A stretch of 64,000 nucleotides of DNA. Origin: Archangium lansingense. GTDB taxonomy: Bacteria; Myxococcota; Myxococcia; Myxococcales; Myxococcaceae. A program made the position numbers and the translations under genes. The DNA lies in assembly GCF_026626635.1 (NCBI RefSeq), contig NZ_JAPNKA010000001.1, positions 12,260,501 through 12,324,500 on the forward strand, given 5' to 3'. Positions 36,148 through 44,109 of the stretch are shown here, piece after piece (positions within the stretch are counted from its first letter, which is position 1; each line of letters opens with the position of its first letter). The notes beneath the pieces are model-generated. The model was not told the origin of the DNA and searched no databases. It saw only the letters and a program-made list of their open reading frames with translations.

Positions 36148-37125
36148 CTAGATCTGCACGATGCTGCAGCCCCAGTGGGCGCCGAGCCCGAAGGAGAACA
36201 TCATCACGTGGTCGCCCTTCTTCACCAGACCGCGATCGATGACGTCCTTGAGGTTGATCCAATTGTCCGCCGCAACTGAGTGACCCTTGGGGCGGATGTT
36301 CTCCGTGTAGATCTTCTCCAGCGGAATGCCGGTGAACTTGCTGAGGATCTCCCAGCTGCGCAGGCTGACGTTGTGAGGGATGAGGAGCTTGATGTCCTCA
36401 CGCGCCAGGCCGCTGGCCTTGAAGGTCTTCTCCAGAATGCGCTTGCCGGTGGGGAAGTAGGCGGCGAGCAGCTCGTTCTGGTGGCCGTCCGGGTCCCAGT
36501 AATAGCCGCGGGTGAGCGTGTGGTACGTCTTGAGTCGCAAGCCCTCGGGGTTGCGAGACAACAGCACCGCGCACGCCGAGTCGCTGCAGACGTTGTAGAC
36601 CACCTCGCGCTTGATGCCGTCGGGGAAGACGTCCGCGTTGACGCACAGGGCGTACTTCAAGTCCTCCATCTCCATGACGGCATGGGCCAGCCACACCGCA
36701 TGGGACAGGGACACACAGCCCAGCTCGCTCAGGCCCACCGTGCGCGCGTTGGACAGGCCCAGCTCGTCCTGGAGGCGCGTGCTGGAGAAGCGGAACAACC
36801 CCAGGTGCGCATTCTCCCCGGTGGGGAACTCGGCGAGCGACTCTCCGCGCGGCACCAGCGAGCTGGTGGGCAGCACGCTGGCATTGATGAGCAACCCCAC
36901 CTCTAGAGGATCCACCCCGTGGCGCTCCAGCAGCGCCTTGAGGGTGGTGGAGGCGAGCTGCGTGGCCGGCACGTTGGACACCCGGCAGTCGCCGAAGCCG
37001 AAGTCACGCATCGTCTCGGGCGTGCTGACGAGGCGCCCTTCCGCCGCGAGCTGCTCGAGGCCGACCTGCCGCTCGGGCAGCGTGTAGTGAATGCCGTGGA
37101 TACGGATAGAGGAGGAGGGATTCAT
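36148..37125 (-). CDS. KAS III-like (FabH-family) condensing or acyltransfer enzyme
   Basis: 325 residues, a thiolase fold of KAS III size. Catalytic Cys137 lies in SELGCVSLSHA and His251 in LLIPHNVS. The third residue, Asn in FabH (GNTSA), is His282 here (RPKGHSVAADN). Such changes are seen in KAS III relatives that transfer acyl groups instead of decarboxylating malonyl-ACP. It begins 4 nt inside the PPTase gene end. It could join the acyl and aminoacyl partners, or build a short ketide starter. Confidence 0.87.
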   Translation of the reverse strand: MNPSSSIRIHGIHYTLPERQVGLEQLAAEGRLVSTPETMRDFGFGDCRVSNVPATQLASTTLKALLERHGVDPLEVGLLINASVLPTSSLVPRGESLAEFPTGENAHLGLFRFSSTRLQDELGLSNARTVGLSELGCVSLSHAVWLAHAVMEMEDLKYALCVNADVFPDGIKREVVYNVCSDSACAVLLSRNPEGLRLKTYHTLTRGYYWDPDGHQNELLAAYFPTGKRILEKTFKASGLAREDIKLLIPHNVSLRSWEILSKFTGIPLEKIYTENIRPKGHSVAADNWINLKDVIDRGLVKKGDHVMMFSFGLGAHWGCSIVQI

Positions 37126-37796
37126 GAGCGCACGACGGCCAGCAGGTGGTTGCGGAGGGTCAGGAAAGTGAAGGAGAGCTCGCGCTCATAAGGAGGAGCG
37201 AGCCGGAGCACGCCCTCACCCAGCTCGGGCACCAGATGACGCAGCGGCACATGCCGGGGTGGGCGGACGGCCTTGTAGAGCGCCTCTTTCAGCACCCACA
37301 GCTTCAAGGCCAGCTCCGGCTCCTGCTCGCAGCGAGTCCGCTCAGCGGGTGTGAGGAAGAAGTGCCACAGGCGCTCCTCCACGGGGGCCACGGACTCTAC
37401 GTCCACCCCGACCCGCCCCTCTGCCGTAACGGCCACCACCGACAGTGCGCGCGCATGGCTGAGTGACACCTCCAGGGACCCGAAACCCGCCTGCAAGTGC
37501 AACTGTGGCACACCTTGGGGATCCGGCAACACCTCCACCTGGCGCGCCAGACACTCTGGGCCGAGCAGCTCCCGGACCACCTGCTTGCACACGTGACGTC
37601 CGCGTAACCATTCGGGCTGGCGCTGGGGCAGTACCATCTGGTCGAGGAACACCTGCTCCCTGGGTGACAGGAAGTACTTGAGGAGGGGGCCATCCAGCCG
37701 CTCCTCCAACACGCCAACGCCCACCCCACCCCACGAAAGGAACGTGAACCCCTCCGGATGAGCGATCGCCGTGCGCTGCATCACCCCAGAGTCCAT
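37122..37796 (-). CDS. 4'-phosphopantetheinyl transferase (Sfp-type)
   Basis: 224 residues from the ATG at 37796; an in-frame ATG at 37781 is also possible, and the frame extends to 37850. The signature pair is present: VGVDVES for magnesium binding and WVLKEALYKAV. It would attach phosphopantetheine from CoA to carrier proteins, here the one at 34684 and possibly the one at 38268. It is the first gene of the leftward operon, with a sigma-70-like promoter just upstream. Confidence 0.92.
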   Translation of the reverse strand: MDSGVMQRTAIAHPEGFTFLSWGGVGVGVLEERLDGPLLKYFLSPREQVFLDQMVLPQRQPEWLRGRHVCKQVVRELLGPECLARQVEVLPDPQGVPQLHLQAGFGSLEVSLSHARALSVVAVTAEGRVGVDVESVAPVEERLWHFFLTPAERTRCEQEPELALKLWVLKEALYKAVRPPRHVPLRHLVPELGEGVLRLAPPYERELSFTFLTLRNHLLAVVRS

Positions 37797-37802
37797 ACTT
37801 AG

Positions 37803-37831
37803 TGTGTAAAGTAGACCTGCCCGGTAATCAA
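37803..37831 (-). promoter_or_regulatory. candidate sigma-70 promoter of the carrier-protein operon
   Basis: On the minus strand, TTGATT (37831-37826) and TACACA (37808-37803) are separated by exactly 17 nt. The start of transcription would fall at about 37796, on the first PPTase ATG. This implies either a leaderless message or use of the ATG at 37781, which has GGGG a few nt upstream. Confidence 0.45.
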
Positions 37832-37869
37832 GGGAGCACCGACTTTTCAATCAAGACGGAGAGCACAGA

Positions 37870-38271
37870 GTGGCTGAGAACAACATCTTCGCCCGCATCG
37901 TTCGCGGTGAGATTCCCTGTCACAAGGTCTGGGAGGACGACAAGCACCTGGCCTTCCTCGACATCCGGCCGGTGAAGCCCGGACACACGCTGGTGATTCC
38001 GAAGGCGGACGGGGACTACCTGTTCGACCTGGAGCCGCAACGGTACGTGGAGCTGATGCAGGCGGTGCGCACGGTGGCGCAGTTGCTCAAGGAGCGCACC
38101 GGGTGCAAGCGCGTGGTGGAGGTGGTGCTGGGCTACGAGGTGCCGCATGCCCACGTGCACCTGATTCCCACCGACTCCATGGCGGATCTGCCCCCCATCG
38201 TGGGCACGCCGACGGAGCAGTCCGAGCTGGCGGCCATGGCGACGCGCCTGCGTCAGGGCACGGGCAAGTGA
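37870..38271 (+). CDS. HIT-family (histidine triad) nucleotide hydrolase
   Basis: 133 residues from a GTG at 37870. It matches Hint/HinT: NIFARIVRGEIPCHKVWEDD, FLDIRPVKPGHTLVIPK, and the triad HAHVHL with catalytic His. These enzymes hydrolyse nucleoside phosphoramidates, including aminoacyl- and acyl-adenylates. It is divergent from the biosynthetic operon, which has two adenylate-forming enzymes, so clearing of stray adenylates is an attractive but unproven role. It overlaps the next carrier-protein gene by 4 nt. Confidence 0.93.
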   Translation: MAENNIFARIVRGEIPCHKVWEDDKHLAFLDIRPVKPGHTLVIPKADGDYLFDLEPQRYVELMQAVRTVAQLLKERTGCKRVVEVVLGYEVPHAHVHLIPTDSMADLPPIVGTPTEQSELAAMATRLRQGTGK

Positions 38272-38513
38272 GCGCGAGGACGTCTGAGGACATTCAGCGC
38301 TGGCTGGTGGAGAGAGTGGCGGGCTTCCTGGAGCTGACGCCCGCGGACATCGACGTGCGCGCGCCCTTCCAGCACTACGGGCTGGACTCCATGGAGCAGC
38401 TGCGCGTCATCGGAGAGTTGGAGACTTGGCTGCAGCGGGAGCTCGACGAGACGCTGCTGCGGCAGTACCCCACCATCGAGTCAGTGGCGGCCTTCCTGGC
38501 GAAGGCCGCCTGA
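38268..38513 (+). CDS. second acyl carrier protein
   Basis: 81 residues from a GTG at 38268, overlapping the HIT gene stop by 4 nt. It is a canonical carrier with phosphopantetheine Ser in HYGLDSMEQL. The helix pattern (RWLVERVAGFLELTPADID) resembles stand-alone polyketide or fatty-acyl carriers. Its genomic neighbours are HIT and, convergent, an acyl-CoA synthetase. It may serve the pathway across the divergent promoter region, giving that pathway two carriers. Confidence 0.9.
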   Translation: MSARTSEDIQRWLVERVAGFLELTPADIDVRAPFQHYGLDSMEQLRVIGELETWLQRELDETLLRQYPTIESVAAFLAKAA

Positions 38514-38520
38514 GGTACGG

Positions 38521-38551
38521 GGGCTCTGGCACCCGAGAGGTGCCGGAGCCC
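38521..38551. terminator. bidirectional terminator hairpin
   Basis: GGGCTC-T-GGCACC and GGTGCC-G-GAGCCC pair across a CGAGA loop, a 12-bp stem with one internal mismatch. It lies between the carrier gene (ends 38513) and the convergent acyl-CoA synthetase gene (ends 38570). Confidence 0.7.
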
Positions 38552-38569
38552 GCCGGGCCCTCGTGAAAC

Positions 38570-40384
38570 TCAGGCCGCGCGCTCGCCGCTCTTCTCGGCC
38601 TCGGCGTACAGCGCGTCCACGGCCTCGCCGAACTTCTTGAGCACGTTGCGCCGCTTGAGCTTGAGCGAGGGCGTCAGCATGTCGTTGGCGGTGGTGAAGT
38701 CTTCGCTGATGAGCAGGAAGCGCTGGGGCTTCTCGTAGCCCTTGGCCTCCTTGCAGAACTGGTTGATCTGCTCGCGGTAGAGCTGCTGCACCTCTTCACG
38801 CTTGAGCAGCTCGGGGATGGAGCTGATGTCGAGCCCCTTCTCGGTGGCCCACTTCTTCAGCGACTCCATGTCCGGGACGATGATGGCCACGTTGAAGGGC
38901 TTGTTCTGCCCGTGCAGCATCACGTTGGTGATGAAGGGCGAGAGCTGCAGCCCCTGCTCGATGGGCACCGGCACCACGTACTTGCCGTTCTCCAGCTTGT
39001 ACTGCTCCTTGATGCGGCCGGTAATCCAGACGTAGCCGTCGTCATCGAGCACGCCCATGTCACCGGTCTTGAAGCCGCTGTCGGCGGTGAAGACCTTCGC
39101 GTTCTCGTCGGGCAGGTTGTAGTAGCCCATCATCACGTTGTGGCCGTAGACGACGATCTCCCCCTGCTTGGGGTCGCCCGTCTCGGAGCGGTCGATGACG
39201 ACGCGCGTGCCGGGGACGGCCTTGCCCACCGAGCCGATCTTCCGGTTGTTGGGGTAGTTGGCGGTGGCGATGGGGGACGTCTCGGTGAGGCCGTAGCCCT
39301 CGTAGACGGTGATGCCGAGGTTGTCGATGAACTCCGCCACCTCGCGCGAGATGGCCGCCGCGCCGCTGAAGGCGTACTTCAGCCGGCCGCCGAAGCGAGC
39401 GCGCACCTTGGAGAAGACGACCTTGTCGAAGAAGCCATGCTGCAGATCCAACAGCACGCTGCTCTGGCCCTTGTCTGACAGGGCCTTGCGCTGCTTGGCC
39501 ACCTCCAGGCCGCGGTTGAAGAGCATGCGCTTGATGGGCTTCTCCGCGGCCATGCGCTTCTGCAAGCCGTCATAGATGCGGTTGAAGATGCGCGGCACCG
39601 AGAAGAGCAGCGTCGGCTGCACCTCGGCGAGGTTGTCGACGATCTTGTCCACGCCCTCGGCGATGCCCATGGAGGCGCCCATGGAGAAGAGGCCGTTGAG
39701 CTCCACGTTCTGCCCGAAGGAGTGCGCCCACGGCAGGAAGGACAGCGAGCGGTCCTCCTTGTTCATCGGGAAGAGCTCGTGCATGGCCTGCACGTTGCGC
39801 GCGAGGTTGGAGTGGCTGAGCATCACACCCTTGGGGTTGCCGGTGGTGCCCGAGGTGTAGATGAGGCCGGCCAGGTCCGCAGCCTTGGGCTGGGTGACGG
39901 GGCTGGGCGTGTCGGCGCCGCGGCGTAGCAAACACGCGAAGGTGTCCGGCTCGGTGGCGGTGCCGGTGAAGCGGATGATGTGCTCGAGCGCGGGAAGCTC
40001 CGGCTTGAGCGCCTTGAGCTTGGCCGCGATGGCGTCGGTGGCGGCAAATACCACCTTGGCGCCGCAATCATTGAGGATGTACGCCCACTCCTTGTCGAGC
40101 TGCGCCTCGTACATGGGGACGTAAGCGGCCCCCAGCGTGTAACAGGCGTAGGCGCCCACCGCCCACTCGTGACGGTTGTTGGCGATGACCGCCACCCGAT
40201 CTCCGTGCGTCACGCCGAGCTGGGCCAAACCACCGCGCAGGTCATCCACCATCTGGCCGAACTGGATGTACGTCATCCACGTCCACTGTCCGTTCTTCTT
40301 CTCACCGAAGAGCGGCCGTGGGCCGAAGGAAGCAATGCTCTGAAGAAAGACATCGACCAGCGTCTCGAACTTGGGGCTCGTCAT
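38570..40384 (-). CDS. long-chain fatty acid-CoA ligase (FadD15-like)
   Basis: 604 residues from the ATG at 40384 (MTSPKFETLVDVF). The AMP-binding loop is LIYTSGTTGNPKGV, followed by YGLTETSPI, FKTGDMGVLDDDGYVWITGR, and the C-terminal KLKRRNVLKKF. It activates long-chain fatty acids to acyl-CoA via acyl-AMP for beta-oxidation or lipid synthesis. It faces the carrier gene across a terminator and is probably housekeeping, but it could feed the nearby pathway. Confidence 0.93.
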   Translation of the reverse strand: MTSPKFETLVDVFLQSIASFGPRPLFGEKKNGQWTWMTYIQFGQMVDDLRGGLAQLGVTHGDRVAVIANNRHEWAVGAYACYTLGAAYVPMYEAQLDKEWAYILNDCGAKVVFAATDAIAAKLKALKPELPALEHIIRFTGTATEPDTFACLLRRGADTPSPVTQPKAADLAGLIYTSGTTGNPKGVMLSHSNLARNVQAMHELFPMNKEDRSLSFLPWAHSFGQNVELNGLFSMGASMGIAEGVDKIVDNLAEVQPTLLFSVPRIFNRIYDGLQKRMAAEKPIKRMLFNRGLEVAKQRKALSDKGQSSVLLDLQHGFFDKVVFSKVRARFGGRLKYAFSGAAAISREVAEFIDNLGITVYEGYGLTETSPIATANYPNNRKIGSVGKAVPGTRVVIDRSETGDPKQGEIVVYGHNVMMGYYNLPDENAKVFTADSGFKTGDMGVLDDDGYVWITGRIKEQYKLENGKYVVPVPIEQGLQLSPFITNVMLHGQNKPFNVAIIVPDMESLKKWATEKGLDISSIPELLKREEVQQLYREQINQFCKEAKGYEKPQRFLLISEDFTTANDMLTPSLKLKRRNVLKKFGEAVDALYAEAEKSGERAA

Positions 40385-40585
40385 CGGGGTTCGGGCTCCT
40401 TGGGTTCTGGGAAGTGGGCGGTGGTCCTGGGACCCCCCCTGTGCCTCAGGACCCGGGACGCTACTCCAACTCGGGGCCCTACTGGATGGGTCCGGAAGCG
40501 CTTTTCCCCACACCAGTGGTGGAAAAAGAAAGCATGGGTGGGTCACCCGCCGCCCAAGCAAGTGGATGACCCACCGCGTCAAGAA

Positions 40586-41410
40586 TCAGAAGACGCCACC
40601 GTTGCAGAGCTTGTTCGGCGTCTTGGAGTTGTTGTTGGGGCTGTTGGTGGTGAAGAGCACCGTGGTGGTGGCACCGGGGCTCAGCAGGCTGGTGGGGTCG
40701 GAGTAGTTCCACTTCGTGGTGGTGGTGCGGTTGGCGAAGTAGTCCCAGCGCACCCAGCCGCGGCCGCGGGCGAACCAGAAGCGCTCGGCCTCGGGGCTGT
40801 TGTAGTACTGGGCCGAGTTCGGATCGTCGGAGATCCAGTGGTACCGGTCGATGATGACGACGTCGATGGTGCCGAGGCTGCCGCCCATGGCCATGGGCCC
40901 CTGGTAGCGCAGGAAGTGGCGCCCGTACGTCCAGGGATCCTGCCGGCCCGTGTAGCGGCAGGTCGTCTTGTCGAACCACTTGATGGTGGTGCTGAAGCTG
41001 GTCTCCTGGCCCACCGTCCAGTAGCGGGGCATCCACAGACTGCCGTGCGGGTAGGCGTCATAGGAATTGTTGGGCGAGCCGGGAGGCGCGGTGGTGTCGC
41101 GCTCGAGGGCGATGGCGCTGTCGCTGATGCCGAAGCGCTCCCAGAACGTCGTGTTCGTCTGCTTGACGTAATAGAGCTTGTTGATCGGCGCGGACTCGAA
41201 GAAGTCCTGCTGGATCTGGTTCGAGTCGGCGGCGAAGTGCAGGGCGTCGCCGTTGTTGAACATGTACTCGATCACCAGGTCATACACCTGGCCGGTGTCG
41301 GTGGTGGTCGGGGCGAACCGGGTACCGGCGTGCGCCGCGACAGGGTTGAGTACGGCGCCGAGCATGGTGACCGCTACCGTGGCGGCCATCCGCTTGAGAG
41401 ACGTCTTCAT
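40586..41410 (-). CDS. secreted protein of unknown function
   Basis: 274 residues from the ATG at 41410. A clear signal peptide (KRMAATVAVTMLGAVLNPVA, then AHA) precedes GTRFAPTTTDTGQVYD. The mature protein is rich in Trp, Tyr, Asn and Thr (WFARGRGWVRWDYFANRT; LLSPGATTTVLFTTN), as in extracellular beta-sheet proteins. I recognise no domain. The two Cys (TTCRY and LCNGG) could form a disulphide. A sigma-70-like promoter lies upstream. Confidence 0.75.
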   Translation of the reverse strand: MKTSLKRMAATVAVTMLGAVLNPVAAHAGTRFAPTTTDTGQVYDLVIEYMFNNGDALHFAADSNQIQQDFFESAPINKLYYVKQTNTTFWERFGISDSAIALERDTTAPPGSPNNSYDAYPHGSLWMPRYWTVGQETSFSTTIKWFDKTTCRYTGRQDPWTYGRHFLRYQGPMAMGGSLGTIDVVIIDRYHWISDDPNSAQYYNSPEAERFWFARGRGWVRWDYFANRTTTTKWNYSDPTSLLSPGATTTVLFTTNSPNNNSKTPNKLCNGGVF

Positions 41411-41492
41411 GTGATTTCCCCAGAGTAAGCCCACGTTCTTCATGAGCATGGTTTTCTCGCCTGATCCTGCTCGTCAGGTGAAGCGGGCGGGC

Positions 41493-41520
41493 AAACTAGA
41501 CAAAAAGCCGATAAAGTCAA
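41493..41520 (-). promoter_or_regulatory. candidate sigma-70 promoter of the secreted-protein gene
   Basis: On the minus strand TTGACT (41520-41515) and TAGTTT (41498-41493) are 16 nt apart, in the only AT-rich stretch of this 317-nt divergent gap (41411-41727). The leader would be about 75 nt. I see no matching element for the rightward kinase gene. Confidence 0.5.
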
Positions 41521-41727
41521 CATCCCAGGATTTTATGTATTTCTCGTAACATTCCGCCGAGGGTTTCGAGGAGATGTTTGTGAATGACGTCTGTCATAAG
41601 GCCCCGTAACTCGTCCGGCACAGGGGGGCGCGTGTCCTCTCCGGGTGCGCGACGACTCGCACCGGCTGGATGCGGCCTCCCCCCTTCGACATGCGGGGAC
41701 CTCCAGGGTATGAGAGGAACCCGCACC

Positions 41728-43215
41728 ATGATCGAGGCCGGCGCGCGCATCGGGGATTACGAGATCTGGGGCCGCATCGGCGGCGGCGGGATGAGCGACG
41801 TGTGGCTTGCTCGCCATGTGCTGCTCGCCTCGCCACTGGTGGTGAAGACGCTCAAGCCGCACTTCCAGGCGGACCCCGAGGAGCGCTACCGGCGCATGCT
41901 CAACGAGGCCCGGCTGATGGCGCGCGTGCCCAGCCACCGCGTGGTGCGAGCCACCGACGTGCGCATCCACAAGGGAACTCCGCTGCTGGTGCAGGAGTAC
42001 GTGGACGGCATCGACATGGACGAGGTGGACGTGCGCAGGCGCCGGGCCCTGGGGTACGGGTTGCCCTTGTGGTTCGTCTGCGAGGTGCTCGCTCAAGTGG
42101 CCGAAGGGCTCGCCGACGCACACCTCACCGGCATCCTGCACCGCGACCTCAAGCCGTCGAACATCCTCGACTCGCCGGAGCTGGGCACCAAGCTGGGTGA
42201 CTTCGGCATCGCGGTAGCCAAAAGCGTGGGCCGCGAGCAGGTGGGGGACATCTCCGGCACCGGGCCGTACATGGCCCCCGAGGTGCTGCGCGGGGAGGCG
42301 TTCGACCGGCGTGCGGACGTGTTTGGCCTGGGCGCCACCGCCTATCATCTGCGCTACGGTCGGCCTCCCTTCGAGGGGCTCGAGCCCCGGCGCCGCGGCG
42401 AGGCGCACCCCGTCTTCCCCACGCCCAGCGGTCCCGAGGAGGCATATTTCCAGCACGTGCTGGCACGCATGCTCGCGCCCCACCCCGAGGCCCGATTCTC
42501 TGACGTGGCCCAGGTGCGTCACCTGTTCGATCGGCTGGCCACCACCACGCGCCCGCCGAGTGCCGCCGCGCGCCTGGACGATGGCACCCTGGCCTTCGGC
42601 CCCACGCGGATTGTCTGTGAGACCGGAGACCTCGCGCGGGCGCGCGTAGACGGCATTGTGAGCCCGGCCGTTCCCGAGCTGAGCATGAGCGGAGGTGCCG
42701 CGGCGGCCCTGCGTGCTCACGGCGGGGAGAGCATCGAGCAGGAGGCGCGCAACTGGGGAGAGCAGCCTCTGGGAGCGTGCATCTCCACGGGAGCGGGGCG
42801 GCTCGAGTGCCGGCGGGTGCTGCACGCAGTGAGCGCGTGGGAAGAGGTGAGCTGCATCGGAAGGGCGATGCAGCGGGCGCTGCTCACCGCGGAGGAGGAG
42901 GGTTTGAGCTCGCTCGCCGTGCCGGCTCTCGGCACGGGCGCGGGAAGGGTCACCGTCGAGGCGAGCGCACGCGCGGAGGCCTCGGCGCTGCGCTGGCACC
43001 TGCTGCTGGGCGGCAGCCGGCTGCGTGAGGTGCGCTTCGTGCTGTACGAGGAGTCCCTGCGCGAGCGATTCCGGGATGTGCTCGAGAGCGTGCTGCTCGA
43101 CGCGGATGGACCCACGCCCGAGGTGGGTCGGCCCGATCAGCCGGTGGCGGCAGCTCCCGACGACAGGACGTATGTGCCCGCCGTCGCGCGCAGCTCCGAG
43201 AGATACAGGGGATGA
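41728..43215 (+). CDS. Ser/Thr protein kinase fused to a macro domain
   Basis: 495 residues from the ATG at 41728. Residues about 10-270 are a Hanks-type kinase with glycine loop RIGGGGMSDVW, Lys40 (VVKTLK), HRD in LHRDLKPSN, DFG in LGDFGIA and APE in GPYMAPEVL. Residues about 293-445 are a macro domain: IVCETGDLARARVDGIV, SMSGGAAAALRAHGG, ISTGAGRLECRRVLHAV, and the phosphate loop PALGTGAGR. The Asn pair of catalytic macro domains (VNAAN) is VSPAV, so ADP-ribose binding without hydrolysis is more likely. No membrane helix. It may phosphorylate targets in response to ADP-ribose or ADP-ribosylated proteins. The last 20 residues read a short DNA block repeated at 44509. Confidence 0.9.
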   Translation: MIEAGARIGDYEIWGRIGGGGMSDVWLARHVLLASPLVVKTLKPHFQADPEERYRRMLNEARLMARVPSHRVVRATDVRIHKGTPLLVQEYVDGIDMDEVDVRRRRALGYGLPLWFVCEVLAQVAEGLADAHLTGILHRDLKPSNILDSPELGTKLGDFGIAVAKSVGREQVGDISGTGPYMAPEVLRGEAFDRRADVFGLGATAYHLRYGRPPFEGLEPRRRGEAHPVFPTPSGPEEAYFQHVLARMLAPHPEARFSDVAQVRHLFDRLATTTRPPSAAARLDDGTLAFGPTRIVCETGDLARARVDGIVSPAVPELSMSGGAAAALRAHGGESIEQEARNWGEQPLGACISTGAGRLECRRVLHAVSAWEEVSCIGRAMQRALLTAEEEGLSSLAVPALGTGAGRVTVEASARAEASALRWHLLLGGSRLREVRFVLYEESLRERFRDVLESVLLDADGPTPEVGRPDQPVAAAPDDRTYVPAVARSSERYRG

Positions 43216-43226
43216 CCCTCACCCCC

Positions 43227-43249
43227 ACCCTCTCCCAGAAGGAGAGGGT
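43227..43249. terminator. palindromic repeat, probable bidirectional terminator
   Basis: ACCCTCTCC-CAGAA-GGAGAGGGT lies between the convergent kinase-macro (ends 43215) and caspase-like (ends 43311) genes, preceded by GACCCTCACCCCC, the usual flank. Confidence 0.6.
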
Positions 43250-43266
43250 GTCTCCCGGGTGGCCTC

Positions 43267-43299
43267 CACCGGTGGGGATTGGAAGACGCGCAGCAGGGC
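43267..43299. repeat. displaced fragment of the cydB 3' end (part B)
   Basis: This stretch contains CCGGTGGGGATTGGAAGACG and CGCAGCAGG. It matches 47130-47161 within the genuine cydB 3' end with 2 mismatches in about 31 nt. A matching fragment of the adjacent cydB part lies at 45155-45185, in the reverse order relative to cydB. Confidence 0.6.
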
Positions 43300-43310
43300 G
43301 CGAGCGATCG

Positions 43311-44066
43311 TCACTGCTTCGGCTGCGACGCCACCACCTGAGGCTGGGGGAGCCTGGAGAAGACCGTGCCCGCGGCTCGGGGCGTGATGCGTTGATAGCG
43401 GGCATAGGCGTCCACCAGCGCGGTGCGAAGGAGTCCCGCCTCGGTGGGCCCATGCCTCGCAACCGTCGCCGCCAGCGCCTCGAGGAGGTAGGCCTCCGGT
43501 GCCATCATGGTCCGGGTGAGTACGACCGGCCGAGCCCCGAGGGACTGCAGCACCGGCCCGAAGTACTGCTCGCTCATGCAGGCCAGCACCGCGACGGGCC
43601 GCGGTGTGGCACCCGGGAGGGCCCGGAGCTCGGGCGGAGCCCGGTCCATGAGCCGGTCGTGCCCGGCCCAGACCACGAGGTCCGCTGAGCTCCCGCCAGC
43701 GGCCGCGCGCAGGAAGTCTTCCAGGGCGTCATCGATCCGATCTCCGGAGTAGGCCCGGAGTGAGAGCCGGACAAGCCGCTCTCCCTTCGTGGCCGCCCGC
43801 TCGATGACGAGCTCGCGCAGTACCCCGGAGGCAGGGGGGCCATCGCGCCGGCTTCGAACCCGGAAGCCTGGAGCGCGGGACAGGAACCGCTCCGCACCAA
43901 AGGCGGCTCCCCAATAGAGATTCGCCTCCAGGGAACGTGGGTCCCCGGCTCCCCTCCGACCGCAGTCGAGCTGAGCACCGTCGCACAGCGGAACGAAGAC
44001 CTCGAGCTCGACAGGCTCAGCGGGAGTGGCCGCGAGCAGGGCGATCAATCCAAGGGTGAACACCAT
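43311..44066 (-). CDS. exported protein with caspase/CHAT-like His-Cys dyad
   Basis: 251 residues from the ATG at 44066. The N-terminus MVFTLGLIALLAATPAEP is a signal peptide. The mature start VFVPLCDGAQLDCGR suggests a disulphide. The central part alternates strands and helices, with His136 in ADLVVWAGHDRLMD and Cys163 in PVAVLACMSEQYFG, then GARPVVLTRTMMAPEA. This spacing (strand-His, about 27 residues, strand-Cys) is that of clan CD cysteine peptidases such as caspases, gingipains and CHAT. I cannot tell whether the dyad is active. It resembles uncharacterised proteins, and no partner substrate is adjacent. Confidence 0.75.
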   Translation of the reverse strand: MVFTLGLIALLAATPAEPVELEVFVPLCDGAQLDCGRRGAGDPRSLEANLYWGAAFGAERFLSRAPGFRVRSRRDGPPASGVLRELVIERAATKGERLVRLSLRAYSGDRIDDALEDFLRAAAGGSSADLVVWAGHDRLMDRAPPELRALPGATPRPVAVLACMSEQYFGPVLQSLGARPVVLTRTMMAPEAYLLEALAATVARHGPTEAGLLRTALVDAYARYQRITPRAAGTVFSRLPQPQVVASQPKQ

Positions 44067-44109
44067 GGGAGTCCTCCGAGAGACGACCCTCTTGAACGAC
44101 CGTGGGCAC

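Noticed and set aside
28417..37796. Assignment of the operon as a terminal-alkyne or polyyne pathway
   Set aside because: The acyl-AMP ligase, desaturase and carrier fit that logic, but there is only one membrane desaturase, and the amino acid ligase, KAS III-like enzyme and reductase are unexplained, so I do not name a product.
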